A stretch of 64,000 nucleotides of DNA from Lachnospiraceae bacterium NSJ-143 (GCA_022867625.1 JALIFM010000008.1:1-64000); one strand, 5' to 3'. Positions 35,414 to 46,134 are shown, counted from the first letter of the stretch. Numbers and translations: made by a program. The notes: a model not told the origin generated them from the letters alone.

Positions 35414-38400
35414 CTACAAATTAAATAAAGAAATCTGGTTCGTATCCGGTATGCCTTTTAAGACATTATTTTCTTTCAGCAGTTCAATAAGAGTTTTGCC
35501 AATACCGGTTCTTTCTTTAAAGTCCTCAACTGTAGTAAACTCCCCGCCATTTTTCCTTCCCTCAACAATTCCCTGAGCGGCAGTAAGCCCAAGCCCCTGA
35601 AGCGAGTTAAAAGGTGGGATAAGTCCGCCATCAGTGATAATAAAATTGCGGGCGTCCGATTTATACAGGTCTATAAGATAAAACTTGAATCCTCTTTCAT
35701 AATACTCTATTACAGTCTCAAGTACTGTTAATTTGTTTTTGTCTTTAGTGGTAGCGTCGTTTCCCTTGTCATGTATTTCCTTTATTGCTTCCTTAGCCGT
35801 CTCCTCGCCAAGGCACATACATGAATAATCAAAGTCATCGCACGCCCTTATGGAAAAGAATGCAGAATAGTAGGCAAGCGGATAATTTATCTTAAAGTAC
35901 GCTATTCTGAAAGCCATCATAACATAAGCCGCCGCATGAGCTTTAGGAAACATATACTTTATCTTAAGACACGAGTCAATATACCATTGAGGTACATTAT
36001 GCTCCTTCATAAGCGCAATGTCTTCCTCGGTAAGGCCCTTGCCCTTCCTTACCTTTTCCATTATCTTAAATGAGGCTTTATTGGGAAGCCCTTTGTTTAT
36101 AAGGTAAATCATAATACTGTCACGTGTAGAAATTGTTTCCTTAAGTGTGATAGTACCGTTTTCAATAAGCTCCTGGGCATTTCCAAGCCATACGTCCGTA
36201 CCGTGCGAAAGCCCTGAAATCCTTAAAAGGTCAGAAAAATTCTTCGGTTTAGTGTCAAGCAGCATGCCTCGTACAAATTTTGTGCCGAATTCAGGTATTC
36301 CAAGCGTACCTGTTTCACAGTTTATCTGTTCGGGTGTAAGCCCAAGGGCCTTTGGAGATTCAAACAGCGACATTGTAGCCTCATCTCCCAGCTCAACAAG
36401 CTGAGGGTTAACACCTGTAAGGTCGTAAAGCATTCTTATAACCGTAGGGTCGTCGTGCCCGAGCAGGTCAAGCTTTAAAAGCCTTCCGCTTATGGAATGA
36501 TAATCAAAATGTGTGGTTGTTATATTGCTTGTAACATCGTCAGCCGGTCTTTGCACAGGGCAGAACTCACATATATCATGGTCTGTAGGAACAATCATCA
36601 GCCCTCCCGGGTGCTGGCCTGTTGTTCGCTTTATTCCTGTACAGCCCTTGGCAAGACGGGAAATTTCAGCATTATGGGCTGTTTTGTCATGCTTTTCAAG
36701 ATATTTTAAAACAAAGCCATAAGCAGTTTTATCCGCCAGTGTTCCTATGGTGCCCGCTTTAAATACCTTTCCCTTACCAAAAAGCTCCTCTGTATAGGCA
36801 TGAGCCTGCTGCTGGTATTCACCGGAAAAATTAAGGTCAATATCCGGTTCCTTATCCCCTTCAAAGCCAAGAAACGTCTCAAATGGTATATTGTGCCCTT
36901 CTTTTCTGAGCTTATGTCCGCATACCGGACAGAAAGCATCAGGCATATCAAATCCACTTCCGCCCTCAAGTACGTATTTCTGCACAGTTTCACTGTCAAA
37001 ATCAGAATATTTACATTCAGGACAAAGGTAATGCGGCTGAAGAGAGTTAACCTCAGTTATTCCGGCCATATTGGCTACAAACGAAGAGCCTACAGAACCT
37101 CTTGAACCTACAAGATACCCGTGCTCAACACTGTTCCACACCAGCTTTTGGGCTATTATGTAAAGAACTGCGTACCCATTTGATATAATTGAATTAAGCT
37201 CTCTGTTCAGTCTTTTTTCAACTATTTCAGGCAGAGGACTGCCATACAGCTCAACAGCCCTGTTTGTTGTTATACGCCTTAAATCATCGTCAGCTCCATC
37301 AAAGTGCGGCGGAAATGTTCCGTCCGGAATTGGCTTTATTTTTTCAATCATATCGGCAATAAGGTTAGTGTTTGTTACCACAACCTCATAAGCCTTTTCA
37401 TTACCAAGATACTCAAACTCCTTCAGCATCTCGTCAGTGGTTCTCAAATAAAGCGGAGCCTGATTATCAGCATCAGAAAATCCTTCAGCCGTCATTATTA
37501 TTTTTCTGTAGTCAGAATCCTGCGGGTCTATAAAATGTACATCACATGTGGCGATACAAGGCTTTTTGTGGCTGTCCGCAAGGTTTACAATTTTCCTGTT
37601 GAAGGCTATTATGTCGTCTACAGAATTTACGTTTTCGATTTTAGGCGAGTTTATCATAAACCTGTTGTTTCCAAGAGGCTGAATCTCAAGATAATCATAA
37701 AAATTGACAATTTCCTCAATTACACCCTTAGGCTTATCCTCAAGCAATGCCCTGTAAAGCTCACCGGCTTCGCAGGCGCTTCCAAGTATAAGCCCCTCAC
37801 GGTATTTCATCAGCCGGCTTTTTGGAATCCTCGGGCGCTTGTGGAAAAATTCAAGGTGCGACATTGATATAAGCTCGTAAAGGTTTCTGAGTCCAGTATA
37901 GTTTTTAACAAGAATTATCGCATGGTATGCCTTAAGCTTGTTATAATTAACCACGCCAGAACATAAAACATTGATATCGTCAACATTTATTATATCCATG
38001 TCGGCCAGCATATTTACAAATTTTATAAAAATTTCAGCCGTTGCCTGCGCGTCATTGACAGCCCTGTGATGGCCGTTTAGACTTACGCCCAGCCTTTCAC
38101 ATACAATATCAAGCTTATGCTTTTTTAAATCCTTGAGAAGCGACCTGGAAAGCTCAAGAGTATCTATAATGGTATTTTCTATTTCACCCAAATTATAAAT
38201 TTCAGCAGCTTTCCTTATAAAGCCTGTATCAAATGAAGCATTGTGCGCCACAAGAACGCCGTTGCCGAAAAACTTCATAAATTCCGGCAGAACCTCTTTT
38301 ATTGCAGGCGCGTCTTTTACCATTTCGTCTGTTATGCCAGTAAGTTTAGTTATTTCTTCTGAAATTGGTATTCCTGGATTTACAAACGTACTGAATTTAT

Positions 38401-39757
38401 CTATAATTCTTCCGTCTTTAACCTTTACAGCGCCGATTTCTGTAATTTTATCCCTCTCTCTTGAAAGGCCTGTAGTCTCTATATCAAAAACTGTAAACTC
38501 ATCATCAAGCAGCTGTCCACGCGGACACATAACAGCGGAACCCAAATCATCAACCAGATAGGCTTCAACACCGTATATCACTTTAATATCCTTGCCGTTT
38601 GAGCTTTCCATAGCCTCAGGAAAGGCCTGCACAACACCATGGTCAGTGACAGCAATCGCGCTGTGCCCCCATTCCAAAGCCCTCCTGATATATTCCTTGG
38701 CTGGAGTTATTCCGTCCATACGGCTCATCTGCGTATGAAGATGAAGCTCAACCCGTTTAACCTCGGCATTATCCATTCTTTGCGGCGGCGGCTGGCCAAT
38801 GGAGATATCCTTTGCCATAATATTTATCTCCTTGGCATATTTATCGTATTGTACATCTCCGCGTACCTTCAGGTATTTTCCGTCTTTAAAATTGCTTTTC
38901 ATTTCATCAGTGAACTCTTTTTGACCTATAAAGAATTTGACTGTTGTTGAGTCTGTAAAATCTGTTATATCAAACGATACTATGTAGCGTCCGCCTTTAA
39001 TTTCACGCGGCTCCATATTAAATATTGAGCCTTCAATTATTACCTTCTCCCCTTCGGATTTTGTTTCAGCAATCCTTGTAACGCTACCGGATATGTCTTT
39101 TCCAAGTATAATTCCTCCGGAAAGCTTCCGGTTAACCTTATCAGTAATCTCAGCCTGTTTTGAATTTTCACAGGCAGCCATATGCTCACTCATCTTTCTG
39201 AACATATCAGCCTCTATTGACTGTTTCTCTTTGATTCTTTCGTCTATTTCCTCATGTGAGAGCCTTTCATCTTTAAACATCACCCTTATATCAAGGCCAC
39301 TCTCGTTTCGCAGCTTGTTTTCTATAAGTCTGTCGGATTTTTTAGCGTTCATATAAAACGACATGTTATTGCGGACTTTTATAATAAGGCTGTTGTTTTC
39401 AACTTCCCATTTTGAACTTGAAATAATACTGCGGCATACAGGGCCTATAGCCGATACACAGCGGACAATATTATCCCATGCCTTTTTTATTATAAGCCCT
39501 GTATCAGTGCAGTCATTACAGTATGTAAGCGAAACAATTATATCGTTTACTCCCGGAACCTGACTGAAAAGCTCATTTTTAAAATCATCAACAATAAGCT
39601 CATTAATAATATCAGGAAGCTTAAGCTTTATATCAAGAATCTTTTCTTTTTTGTATATTTTAAAGGATGTCACCTGCGCGTTTGAAAACGTATTTAAGAC
39701 ACCGTTTGACAATGAAATTTTTCCAAACACGCTGTTAAAATCTCTCTCAGCAAGCAT
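35414..39757 (-). CDS. polC: DNA polymerase III alpha subunit, PolC type
   Basis: The main replicative polymerase of low-GC Gram-positives, with its own proofreading exonuclease. At 1447 aa it is full length. In order: an N-terminal domain, an OB fold near 220-330, a PHP domain starting at RVELHLHTQMSRMDG, the DEDDh exonuclease inserted near 420-590 (FTVFDIETTGLS, VAHNASFDTGFI, HRAVNDAQATAEI), the zinc module (CPECKYSD...CPVCGHKLR) and the catalytic GDKEPDIDLNFSGE. It ends the operon, 12 nt after ispG. Confidence 0.97.
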   Translation of the reverse strand: MLAERDFNSVFGKISLSNGVLNTFSNAQVTSFKIYKKEKILDIKLKLPDIINELIVDDFKNELFSQVPGVNDIIVSLTYCNDCTDTGLIIKKAWDNIVRCVSAIGPVCRSIISSSKWEVENNSLIIKVRNNMSFYMNAKKSDRLIENKLRNESGLDIRVMFKDERLSHEEIDERIKEKQSIEADMFRKMSEHMAACENSKQAEITDKVNRKLSGGIILGKDISGSVTRIAETKSEGEKVIIEGSIFNMEPREIKGGRYIVSFDITDFTDSTTVKFFIGQKEFTDEMKSNFKDGKYLKVRGDVQYDKYAKEINIMAKDISIGQPPPQRMDNAEVKRVELHLHTQMSRMDGITPAKEYIRRALEWGHSAIAVTDHGVVQAFPEAMESSNGKDIKVIYGVEAYLVDDLGSAVMCPRGQLLDDEFTVFDIETTGLSRERDKITEIGAVKVKDGRIIDKFSTFVNPGIPISEEITKLTGITDEMVKDAPAIKEVLPEFMKFFGNGVLVAHNASFDTGFIRKAAEIYNLGEIENTIIDTLELSRSLLKDLKKHKLDIVCERLGVSLNGHHRAVNDAQATAEIFIKFVNMLADMDIINVDDINVLCSGVVNYNKLKAYHAIILVKNYTGLRNLYELISMSHLEFFHKRPRIPKSRLMKYREGLILGSACEAGELYRALLEDKPKGVIEEIVNFYDYLEIQPLGNNRFMINSPKIENVNSVDDIIAFNRKIVNLADSHKKPCIATCDVHFIDPQDSDYRKIIMTAEGFSDADNQAPLYLRTTDEMLKEFEYLGNEKAYEVVVTNTNLIADMIEKIKPIPDGTFPPHFDGADDDLRRITTNRAVELYGSPLPEIVEKRLNRELNSIISNGYAVLYIIAQKLVWNSVEHGYLVGSRGSVGSSFVANMAGITEVNSLQPHYLCPECKYSDFDSETVQKYVLEGGSGFDMPDAFCPVCGHKLRKEGHNIPFETFLGFEGDKEPDIDLNFSGEYQQQAHAYTEELFGKGKVFKAGTIGTLADKTAYGFVLKYLEKHDKTAHNAEISRLAKGCTGIKRTTGQHPGGLMIVPTDHDICEFCPVQRPADDVTSNITTTHFDYHSISGRLLKLDLLGHDDPTVIRMLYDLTGVNPQLVELGDEATMSLFESPKALGLTPEQINCETGTLGIPEFGTKFVRGMLLDTKPKNFSDLLRISGLSHGTDVWLGNAQELIENGTITLKETISTRDSIMIYLINKGLPNKASFKIMEKVRKGKGLTEEDIALMKEHNVPQWYIDSCLKIKYMFPKAHAAAYVMMAFRIAYFKINYPLAYYSAFFSIRACDDFDYSCMCLGEETAKEAIKEIHDKGNDATTKDKNKLTVLETVIEYYERGFKFYLIDLYKSDARNFIITDGGLIPPFNSLQGLGLTAAQGIVEGRKNGGEFTTVEDFKERTGIGKTLIELLKENNVLKGIPDTNQISLFNL

Positions 39758-39769
39758 TAAACATCAACC

Positions 39770-40834
39770 TCAAAGCTTTTCTATTTCCTCCATAAGTGTA
39801 TCAAGGAGCATATTTTCAGGTACCTTTTTAAATATTTCGCCCTTTTTAAATATCAATCCTTCGCCTTTTCCTCCGGCAATACCAATATCTGCCTCTCTTG
39901 CCTCTCCCGGGCCGTTTACCGCACAGCCCATTACTGCTACCTTTATATTTTTATTTATACTTTCGCACCTTTTTTCAACCTTTTCTGCCAGACCAATTAA
40001 ATCAATCTGGGTTCTGCCGCAGGTTGGGCAGCTTATCATTTCTATTCCGAATTTTCTAAGCTCAAGGCTCTTTAATATTTCTTTGGCGGCTTTTATTTCA
40101 TCTACAGGGTTTCCTGTAAGCGAAACCCTTATTGTATCGCCTATGCCCATTGAAAGTATTGCCCCTATGCCCACAGCAGATTTGACTGTGCCGGAATAAA
40201 CTGTGCCGGCTTCGGTTATTCCTATATGCAGCGGATAATCCACCGCCTGTGATAAAAGCCTGTAAGCCTCGATACTGAAAGGAACACCCGATGATTTTAT
40301 TGATATAACTATGTCATTAAAACCGCAGTCCTCCAGTATCTTTACATGGCCAAGGGCGCTTTCAACCATGGCTTCGGGTGTTACACGCCCAAATTTTTTG
40401 AGCAGTTCCCTTTCTAATGAACCTGAGTTTACGCCTATCCTAATTGGTATATGCTTTTCCTTTGCCATGTCGGCCAATATCTGTACGTTTCTGTAACTGC
40501 CGATATTGCCGGGATTGATTCTGATTTTATCAATCCCCTGATTAATTGCCTCAACAGCCAGCCTGTAGTCAAAATGTATGTCGGCTACAAGTGGTACTGA
40601 GACACTTTTCTTAATTTTCCCTATTGAAAAGGCCGCCTGCATGTCAGGAACCGCAAGACGAACCATTTCACAGCCGGCATCTTCAAGCGCGTGTATCTGG
40701 TTAACTGTTGATTCTATGTTTCTTGTGTCAGTATTGCACATTGATTGTATAATTATTGGGTTTTCTCCGCCTATTAAAACATTGCCTGCAGCTACAACCC
40801 TCGTTTTTTTTCTTGTGTATGCCAAATTTTTCAC
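39770..40834 (-). CDS. ispG: 4-Hydroxy-3-methylbut-2-enyl-diphosphate synthase
   Basis: The [4Fe-4S] enzyme of the MEP isoprenoid pathway that makes HMBPP. At 354 aa it is the bacterial short form. The cluster cysteines are in ISCPTCGRTQ and MGCAVNGPGEA; VQSMCNTDT is at the N-terminus. The start is GTG overlapping the rseP stop (GTGA), so translation is coupled. Together with dxr and uppS it places three isoprenoid genes in one operon. Confidence 0.95.
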   Translation of the reverse strand: MKNLAYTRKKTRVVAAGNVLIGGENPIIIQSMCNTDTRNIESTVNQIHALEDAGCEMVRLAVPDMQAAFSIGKIKKSVSVPLVADIHFDYRLAVEAINQGIDKIRINPGNIGSYRNVQILADMAKEKHIPIRIGVNSGSLERELLKKFGRVTPEAMVESALGHVKILEDCGFNDIVISIKSSGVPFSIEAYRLLSQAVDYPLHIGITEAGTVYSGTVKSAVGIGAILSMGIGDTIRVSLTGNPVDEIKAAKEILKSLELRKFGIEMISCPTCGRTQIDLIGLAEKVEKRCESINKNIKVAVMGCAVNGPGEAREADIGIAGGKGEGLIFKKGEIFKKVPENMLLDTLMEEIEKL

Positions 40835-41913
40835 CTGCCGCTGAATATTCTGAATATATCGTTGGAAGCAACTAGGAACATAAACATTATAAGAAGCACA
40901 AAGCCTATGAAGTGCACCATGCCTTCCTTTTCTCTGTCAAATGGTTTCCCTCTCAAAGCTTCTATAAACAAAAAGACAAGCCTTCCTCCGTCCATTGCCG
41001 GTATAGGAAAAAGATTTATCACTCCAAGGTTTACACTTAAAAGGGCTGACAGCGTGAGAAGGCTTTTTATAACAGACAGCAGGCTGTAAGTCATACCTGT
41101 CTCAACTGTATCACCTACTACCTGTACTATGCCAATAGGCCCGGCTACCTCAGACGGTGAAATTTTAAGGGTAAACAGCCTGACAAATCCCACAACAACC
41201 GATTTTACATAAAAAGTAAGAGTATAAAAACTGTCTTTAACCGTCTCTGCAAAAGATGTCTTTTCATATCCGTCAACCTCATCTGCAAAAAGCCCGGTTT
41301 TTACAACTGGCCTGAAGCCGATAATATAACCTGTTTTGTCTTCGTTTAAAACAGGAGTGATAGCAAGCTTGTATTTTTGTCCATCACGCTTTACAACAAC
41401 TGACAATTCTTTGCCGTTTGTGCCGTCAAGCGTAAAGAAAAGGTCCTGATATGTGTGTATTGCCTCGTTGTTAATTTTTATTATCCTGTCGCCCTTTTCA
41501 AGTCCCTGATTATAAGCATTACTGTCTTCCAAAACTTCTCCTACAACAGGAACGGCTACAGCCTGAGCAGTTGCAGCTACAATAAAGACAGCAATAAAAG
41601 CAAATATGAAATTCATTAAAGGCCCAGTAAACACTACAGCTATCCTTGCAAAAACTCCTTTGTTGTTAAATGACCTGCTGTCGCTGCTGTCATCATCTTC
41701 ACCAAGCATGCGGCAGAATCCGCCAAGCGGAAAGGCCCTCACAGAGTAAAGCGTATCGCCAATACTTTTAGAAAACACTATCGGACCCATTCCTACAGCA
41801 AATTCTTCTACAAGCACTCCATTAAGCTTTGCAACAGCAAAATGCCCGGCCTCGTGAACCACAACAAGTACGCTGAATATTAAAAGCGTAAGCAGTATAT
41901 AAATTACTGACAT
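40831..41913 (-). CDS. rseP: Site-2 zinc metalloprotease RseP
   Basis: An intramembrane protease of 360 aa. The HEAGH zinc motif is at residues 20-24 in the first helix; a PDZ domain spans about 110-190, and the second catalytic region is NLFPIPAMDGGRL, where the usual L before DG is M. The family processes anti-sigma factors and signal-peptide remnants. It sits between dxr and ispG, the standard order. Confidence 0.95.
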   Translation of the reverse strand: MSVIYILLTLLIFSVLVVVHEAGHFAVAKLNGVLVEEFAVGMGPIVFSKSIGDTLYSVRAFPLGGFCRMLGEDDDSSDSRSFNNKGVFARIAVVFTGPLMNFIFAFIAVFIVAATAQAVAVPVVGEVLEDSNAYNQGLEKGDRIIKINNEAIHTYQDLFFTLDGTNGKELSVVVKRDGQKYKLAITPVLNEDKTGYIIGFRPVVKTGLFADEVDGYEKTSFAETVKDSFYTLTFYVKSVVVGFVRLFTLKISPSEVAGPIGIVQVVGDTVETGMTYSLLSVIKSLLTLSALLSVNLGVINLFPIPAMDGGRLVFLFIEALRGKPFDREKEGMVHFIGFVLLIMFMFLVASNDIFRIFSGR

Positions 41914-41935
41914 AAAATATATTTCCTTTCCGGTC

Positions 41936-43090
41936 TTATTTTATTATAGTTCTGGCAAAGCTCCTTCCCCATTCATCAGCCTGAAGAAGCTCATCAATAC
42001 TATAATTATGCTTTACAGTATATGCGTTCATTGTTTCCTTTATAATATTCGGTATATCCATAAAACCTATACGCCCATTTAAAAATTCAGCAACAGCCGT
42101 CTCGTTTGCCGCGTTTAGAACAGCCGGCATGGTCCCGCCAGTTTCAATAGCCCTATACGCAAGTGAAAGGCATTCAAATGTCTCAGCGTCAGGCTCTTCA
42201 AAAGTCAGAGTGCCAATTTTAGTCAAATCAAGCTTTTCAAAATTATTCGCGGCCCTGTTGGGATATGTTAAAGCGTAGGATATTGGCACCTTCATATCAG
42301 GTACACCCATCTGCCCGATAACGGCCCCATCATTATACTCAACAGCGGAATGGAGTATGCTCTGAGGATGCACAACTACATCTATTTTATTTACATCAAC
42401 ATTAAAGAGCCATTTAGCCTCAATAACCTCAAGGCCTTTATTCATCATTGTAGCGGAATCTATGGTTATTTTAGCGCCCATGTCCCAATTAGGGTGTTTG
42501 AGGGCGTCTTTAGCTGTTACATTAAACAGGTCTTTCCTTTTCATTCCTCTGAAAGGCCCGCCTGAGGCTGTAAGTATAATCCTTCGTATGCTGTTCATGC
42601 TGTTGCCCTGAAGGCTCTGAAAAATAGCCGAATGCTCACTGTCTACAGGAAGTATTCTTACCCCATTTTCTATGGCTTCATTGGTTATGAGGCTTCCTCC
42701 CGAAACCAGAACCTCTTTTGTAGCCAGAGCAATTTCCTTTCTGCATCGTATCGCCTCATAAGTTGGCCTGATACCTATGTTTCCCACAACTGATACAACT
42801 ATAGTTTCAGCGCTTTTTATAGTTGCTGCCTCTATCAGGCCTTCCATTCCATAAAGGACTTTTACATTTGACGCGGCGGTTTTGGAAAGCCTTTCAGAAA
42901 GCTCCTCCGCCTTAGCTTTGTCCATAACAGAAACAAGCTTTGGATTAAATTCCATAACCTGCTTTTCAAGCAGGTCAATATTGCTGTTGGCTGTCAATGC
43001 TTCTATTTTTATATTTTTAAGGTTCCTGCACACATCTAAGGTCTGGATACCTATAGAGCCTGTAGAACCAAGTATGCTTATTTTTTTCAT
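41936..43090 (-). CDS. dxr: 1-Deoxy-D-xylulose 5-phosphate reductoisomerase
   Basis: The NADPH-dependent second enzyme of the MEP pathway, 384 aa. It has GSTGSIG at the N-terminus, LATKEVLVSGG, LPVDSEHSAIFQ, LTASGGPFRG and the WDMGAKITIDSATMMNKGLE active-site segment. GGGAG precedes the ATG. The cdsA-dxr-rseP block is conserved in many bacteria. Confidence 0.96.
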   Translation of the reverse strand: MKKISILGSTGSIGIQTLDVCRNLKNIKIEALTANSNIDLLEKQVMEFNPKLVSVMDKAKAEELSERLSKTAASNVKVLYGMEGLIEAATIKSAETIVVSVVGNIGIRPTYEAIRCRKEIALATKEVLVSGGSLITNEAIENGVRILPVDSEHSAIFQSLQGNSMNSIRRIILTASGGPFRGMKRKDLFNVTAKDALKHPNWDMGAKITIDSATMMNKGLEVIEAKWLFNVDVNKIDVVVHPQSILHSAVEYNDGAVIGQMGVPDMKVPISYALTYPNRAANNFEKLDLTKIGTLTFEEPDAETFECLSLAYRAIETGGTMPAVLNAANETAVAEFLNGRIGFMDIPNIIKETMNAYTVKHNYSIDELLQADEWGRSFARTIIK

Positions 43091-43122
43091 TTATAACTCC
43101 CGCTATGCAAAATTTAACTTTA

Positions 43123-43938
43123 TTATAATACCTCAATCAGCGCAACCATAACATAATAAACAACAGGTGCTGTTATTATTACACTGTCAAAACGGTCAAG
43201 TATTCCTCCATGCCCCGGTATCAGGTTTCCGTAATCCTTTATACCAACCATTCTTTTAAATGATGAAGCCGCAAGGTCACCAATCTGCGACAGCATAGAG
43301 CCGGCTATACCTATTATTGTACACAAAAACACTGTCGCAACCTGGTCAAGCATAAATTTTCTTTCTATTACAATACCAAAAATAACAGAAGCGGCAGTGG
43401 CCCATACAACTCCGCCTATTGCACCTTCTATAGTCTTTTTAGGGCTTAAATCTGGTATGAGCCTGTGTTTTCCCAAAAGCATTCCTGTGAAATACGCTCC
43501 TGTATCACACACAAAAGAGGCTATAAATATAAGCCATACAAAATACTGCCCATAGGTATAGCTTCGCACAAGGTATATATGCGTGAGAAGGAAACATACA
43601 TAATAAAACCCAAAAAAAGTTATAAATACATCCCTGTCATTGCATTTTTTGTGGAATAAGACCATATATGATAACAAAAGAACTATAAAACAAGCTGTAA
43701 AAGCGTTGAACATATTGCCTGTTGATACTATTTTTTCCGCAAACGGTACAAACACAGCGCATGCGGCAAACCCAAATAAATGCACAGGCAGTATTTTGCC
43801 GGATAACGCCTTATAAAACTCGTAAATACCTATTATTGAAATAACAAATATTGCAGCGTGAAGCGGTATTCCGCCAAATATAATTAAAAACAATAACAGC
43901 GGAAGCAGAACAGCACCGGAAATAATTCTGGTACGCAT
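43123..43938 (-). CDS. cdsA: Phosphatidate cytidylyltransferase
   Basis: Makes CDP-diacylglycerol for phospholipid synthesis. A 271-aa membrane protein with about eight helices and the C-terminal signature SSFKRMVGIKDYGNLIPGHG then GILDRFDS. GGAGGTGATTTT precedes the ATG. It follows uppS by 15 nt. Confidence 0.96.
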   Translation of the reverse strand: MRTRIISGAVLLPLLLFLIIFGGIPLHAAIFVISIIGIYEFYKALSGKILPVHLFGFAACAVFVPFAEKIVSTGNMFNAFTACFIVLLLSYMVLFHKKCNDRDVFITFFGFYYVCFLLTHIYLVRSYTYGQYFVWLIFIASFVCDTGAYFTGMLLGKHRLIPDLSPKKTIEGAIGGVVWATAASVIFGIVIERKFMLDQVATVFLCTIIGIAGSMLSQIGDLAASSFKRMVGIKDYGNLIPGHGGILDRFDSVIITAPVVYYVMVALIEVL

Positions 43939-43953
43939 AAAATCACCTCCATG

Positions 43954-44697
43954 TTATTTTCTTCCGCCAAACCTTCTGTCCCTGTTCTGGTAATTATAAA
44001 CAGCTTCTTTTAAATCATTCTCATTATAATCCGGCCATAGTTTGTCAGAAAATACAAATTCCGTATAGGCAAGCTGCCACAAAAGGAAGTTGCTTATTCT
44101 AAGCTCACCACTTGTCCTTATTAGCAGCTCCGGGTCAGGAATTCCGGCAGTATCAAGGTTTTCGGATATAATTTTATCGTCTATATCCTCAGCAGCCATG
44201 TCTCCTGCCGCCGCCATAGCCGCCACCTTTCTGACCATTCTTTCAATTTCATCTCTGCCGCCATAGTTAAGCGCTATATGAAGGTACAATCCTGTGTTAT
44301 CCTTTGTAAGACTTGTAAGAGTATTTATTTTTTCCTGTATATCTCTGTCAAGCCTTGACGGGTCTCCTATCATGTTTACCCTGAAATTATCTTTTTTGCA
44401 TTTTTTAATGTGCTCGTCAAGATACTTCCTGAGCAGGTCCATTATTGCTGATACTTCTTCCTCGCTCCTTTTCCAGTTTTCCGTAGAAAAAGCGTAAACT
44501 GTAAGATGTTTAACTCCTAAGTCCTGAGCGCAGCGTGAAATTTTTTCAAGTGTATCTGCCCCTGCCTTATGCCCCATTTTTCTTGACAGGCCTCGTTTTT
44601 TTGCCCATCTTCCGTTTCCGTCCATAATTATAGCAATATGCTTTGGAACCCTTTCGGCATCTATGGCAAGTTCTTCTTTGTCACCTTTAAAAAACAT
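43954..44697 (-). CDS. uppS: Undecaprenyl diphosphate synthase
   Basis: Builds the C55 lipid carrier for wall synthesis. A cis-prenyltransferase of 247 aa with IIMDGNGRWAKKRGL near the N-terminus, AFSTENWKR and the C-terminal RTSGELRISNFLLWQ. The start at MFFKGD was chosen because GGAGAG lies 7 nt upstream; the longer frame reads through a hairpin. It uses the output of the dxr-ispG pathway in the same operon. Confidence 0.96.
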   Translation of the reverse strand: MFFKGDKEELAIDAERVPKHIAIIMDGNGRWAKKRGLSRKMGHKAGADTLEKISRCAQDLGVKHLTVYAFSTENWKRSEEEVSAIMDLLRKYLDEHIKKCKKDNFRVNMIGDPSRLDRDIQEKINTLTSLTKDNTGLYLHIALNYGGRDEIERMVRKVAAMAAAGDMAAEDIDDKIISENLDTAGIPDPELLIRTSGELRISNFLLWQLAYTEFVFSDKLWPDYNENDLKEAVYNYQNRDRRFGGRK

Positions 44698-44724
44698 TTG
44701 TATCTCTCCTAAACAGAAATTATG

Positions 44725-44746
44725 AAAATGCCCCTCGCTGAGGGGC
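44725..44746 (-). other. Hairpin between frr and uppS
   Basis: GCCCCTC / GAGGGGC, a 7-bp GC-rich stem with a 3-nt loop, followed on the minus strand by ATTTTCAT. Weak T run; it may be a partial terminator or a processing site inside the operon. Confidence 0.5.
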
Positions 44747-44778
44747 AAAGTTATAGCATAAGCTATTGATTTTCATTA

Positions 44779-45333
44779 TTAAACTGACATAATATCCTTG
44801 CTCTTGGCTTCGCTCATCTTATCGATTGATGCTATACTCTTATCTGTAATTTTCTGCATTTCATCTGTAAGGTCAGCAAGCTCGTCCTCAGTAATTTCGT
44901 GAGCCTTCTCCTGCTTTTTAAACGTATCTAAAGCATCTCTCCTGATATTTCTGACTGCGATTTTCGCGTCCTCGCCTTTCTTTTTTACTTCCTTAGCCAA
45001 AGAAGCTCTTCTTTCTTCTGTAAGCTCAGGAAAAACAAGGCGAATTACCTTGCCGTCGCTGTTTGGGTTGATTCCTATATCAGATTTATTGATTGCCTTT
45101 TCAATAGCCTTAAGCATACTTGCATCCCATGGCTGAATCTGAAGAAGTCTGGCCTCAGGTACTGTTATGTTTCCGACCTGGTTTACAGGTGTAGGTGTAC
45201 CGTAATAATCAACTGTTATTCTGTCAAGTACATGAGGATTTGCCCTTCCGGCCCTTATTGTAGCATATTCGCTTTCAAGGTTAGCTAAAGTTTTGCTCAT
45301 TTTTTCCTGATACAGTGTTACTTTCTCTGACAT
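44779..45333 (-). CDS. frr: Ribosome recycling factor
   Basis: Splits post-termination ribosomes together with EF-G. A 184-aa three-helix coiled-coil protein with [13 protein letters not shown] and the C-terminal [19 protein letters not shown] region. The start at MSEKVT was chosen because AGGAGG lies 8 nt upstream. It starts 22 nt after pyrH, the classic pair. Confidence 0.97.
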   Translation of the reverse strand: MSEKVTLYQEKMSKTLANLESEYATIRAGRANPHVLDRITVDYYGTPTPVNQVGNITVPEARLLQIQPWDASMLKAIEKAINKSDIGINPNSDGKVIRLVFPELTEERRASLAKEVKKKGEDAKIAVRNIRRDALDTFKKQEKAHEITEDELADLTDEMQKITDKSIASIDKMSEAKSKDIMSV

Positions 45334-45355
45334 ATAAATTCCTCCTGTATTAAAA

Positions 45356-46063
45356 TTAGTCAACTGTCACTATGGTTCCAATTTTTTCTCCGCCTACCGC
45401 GCGCACAATGCTGTTTTTTTCGTTCAGTCCAAAAATAACAACTGGTATTTTATTGTCGAAACAAAGCGTAGCCGCAGTTAAATCTATAACCCTTAAATTA
45501 TGCTTGATTATATCTATGCACCTTATTTTGTCTATTTTTTCCGCGTCAGGGTTTTTAGCTGGGTCATCGCTGTATACGCCGTCAACATTTTTGGCAAAGA
45601 AAAGCCCGTCAGCCTCAAGTTCCGCACCTCTCAGGGCTGTTATTGTGTCTGTTGAAAACATAGGATGTCCAAGACCTCCGGCAAATATAACAACCTCGCC
45701 GCCTTCAATATGCTTAAGAGCCGAATCTTTTGAAAACTCCTCGGTCATAGTGCCGCACTTAAAAGGAGTCTGTACTACAGCGCCTATGCCTTCCTGCCTG
45801 AGAAAATCCGCCATATATATGGCATTCATAACTGTGGCAAGCATTCCTATCTGGTCAGCCTTTGTCCTGTCCATGGCATGGTCAGCACTTCTGCCTCTCC
45901 AAAAATTGCCTCCTCCTATAACAAGGGTTACCTGCGTGCCGTTTTTCATAATTTCCTTTATCTGCAGTACAATACCCCTTATTATATCGTTGTCAAACTT
46001 AACCTGCGGGTTTTCTCCGGCAAGGGCTTCTCCGCTGAGTTTAAGCACTATTCTTTTGTACAT
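45356..46063 (-). CDS. pyrH: UMP kinase
   Basis: Phosphorylates UMP in pyrimidine nucleotide synthesis. A 235-aa amino-acid-kinase-fold protein with [33 protein letters not shown] and the [13 protein letters not shown] segment. The start at MYKRIV was chosen because GGGAGG lies 8 nt upstream. First gene of the pyrH-polC operon. Confidence 0.97.
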   Translation of the reverse strand: MYKRIVLKLSGEALAGENPQVKFDNDIIRGIVLQIKEIMKNGTQVTLVIGGGNFWRGRSADHAMDRTKADQIGMLATVMNAIYMADFLRQEGIGAVVQTPFKCGTMTEEFSKDSALKHIEGGEVVIFAGGLGHPMFSTDTITALRGAELEADGLFFAKNVDGVYSDDPAKNPDAEKIDKIRCIDIIKHNLRVIDLTAATLCFDNKIPVVIFGLNEKNSIVRAVGGEKIGTIVTVD

Positions 46064-46101
46064 CAAAATGCCTCCCTGAATATTCTGAATCATACATTAA
46101 T

Positions 46102-46130
46102 AATGTAACATATTTTGGTTTGAAATTCAA
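46102..46130 (-). promoter_or_regulatory. pyrH operon promoter
   Basis: TTGAAT and TACATT with a 17-nt spacer, about 40 nt before the start. Confidence 0.5.
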
Positions 46131-46134
46131 TAGA

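Noticed and set aside
39651-40199. A 182-codon plus-strand frame over the polC-ispG junction
   Set aside because: It crosses two certain genes on the other strand, and its composition is that of a shadow frame.
45372-46079. A 235-codon plus-strand frame opposite pyrH
   Set aside because: It lies wholly antisense to an unambiguous pyrH, is Ser/Pro-rich as expected for a codon shadow, and has no ribosome-binding site.
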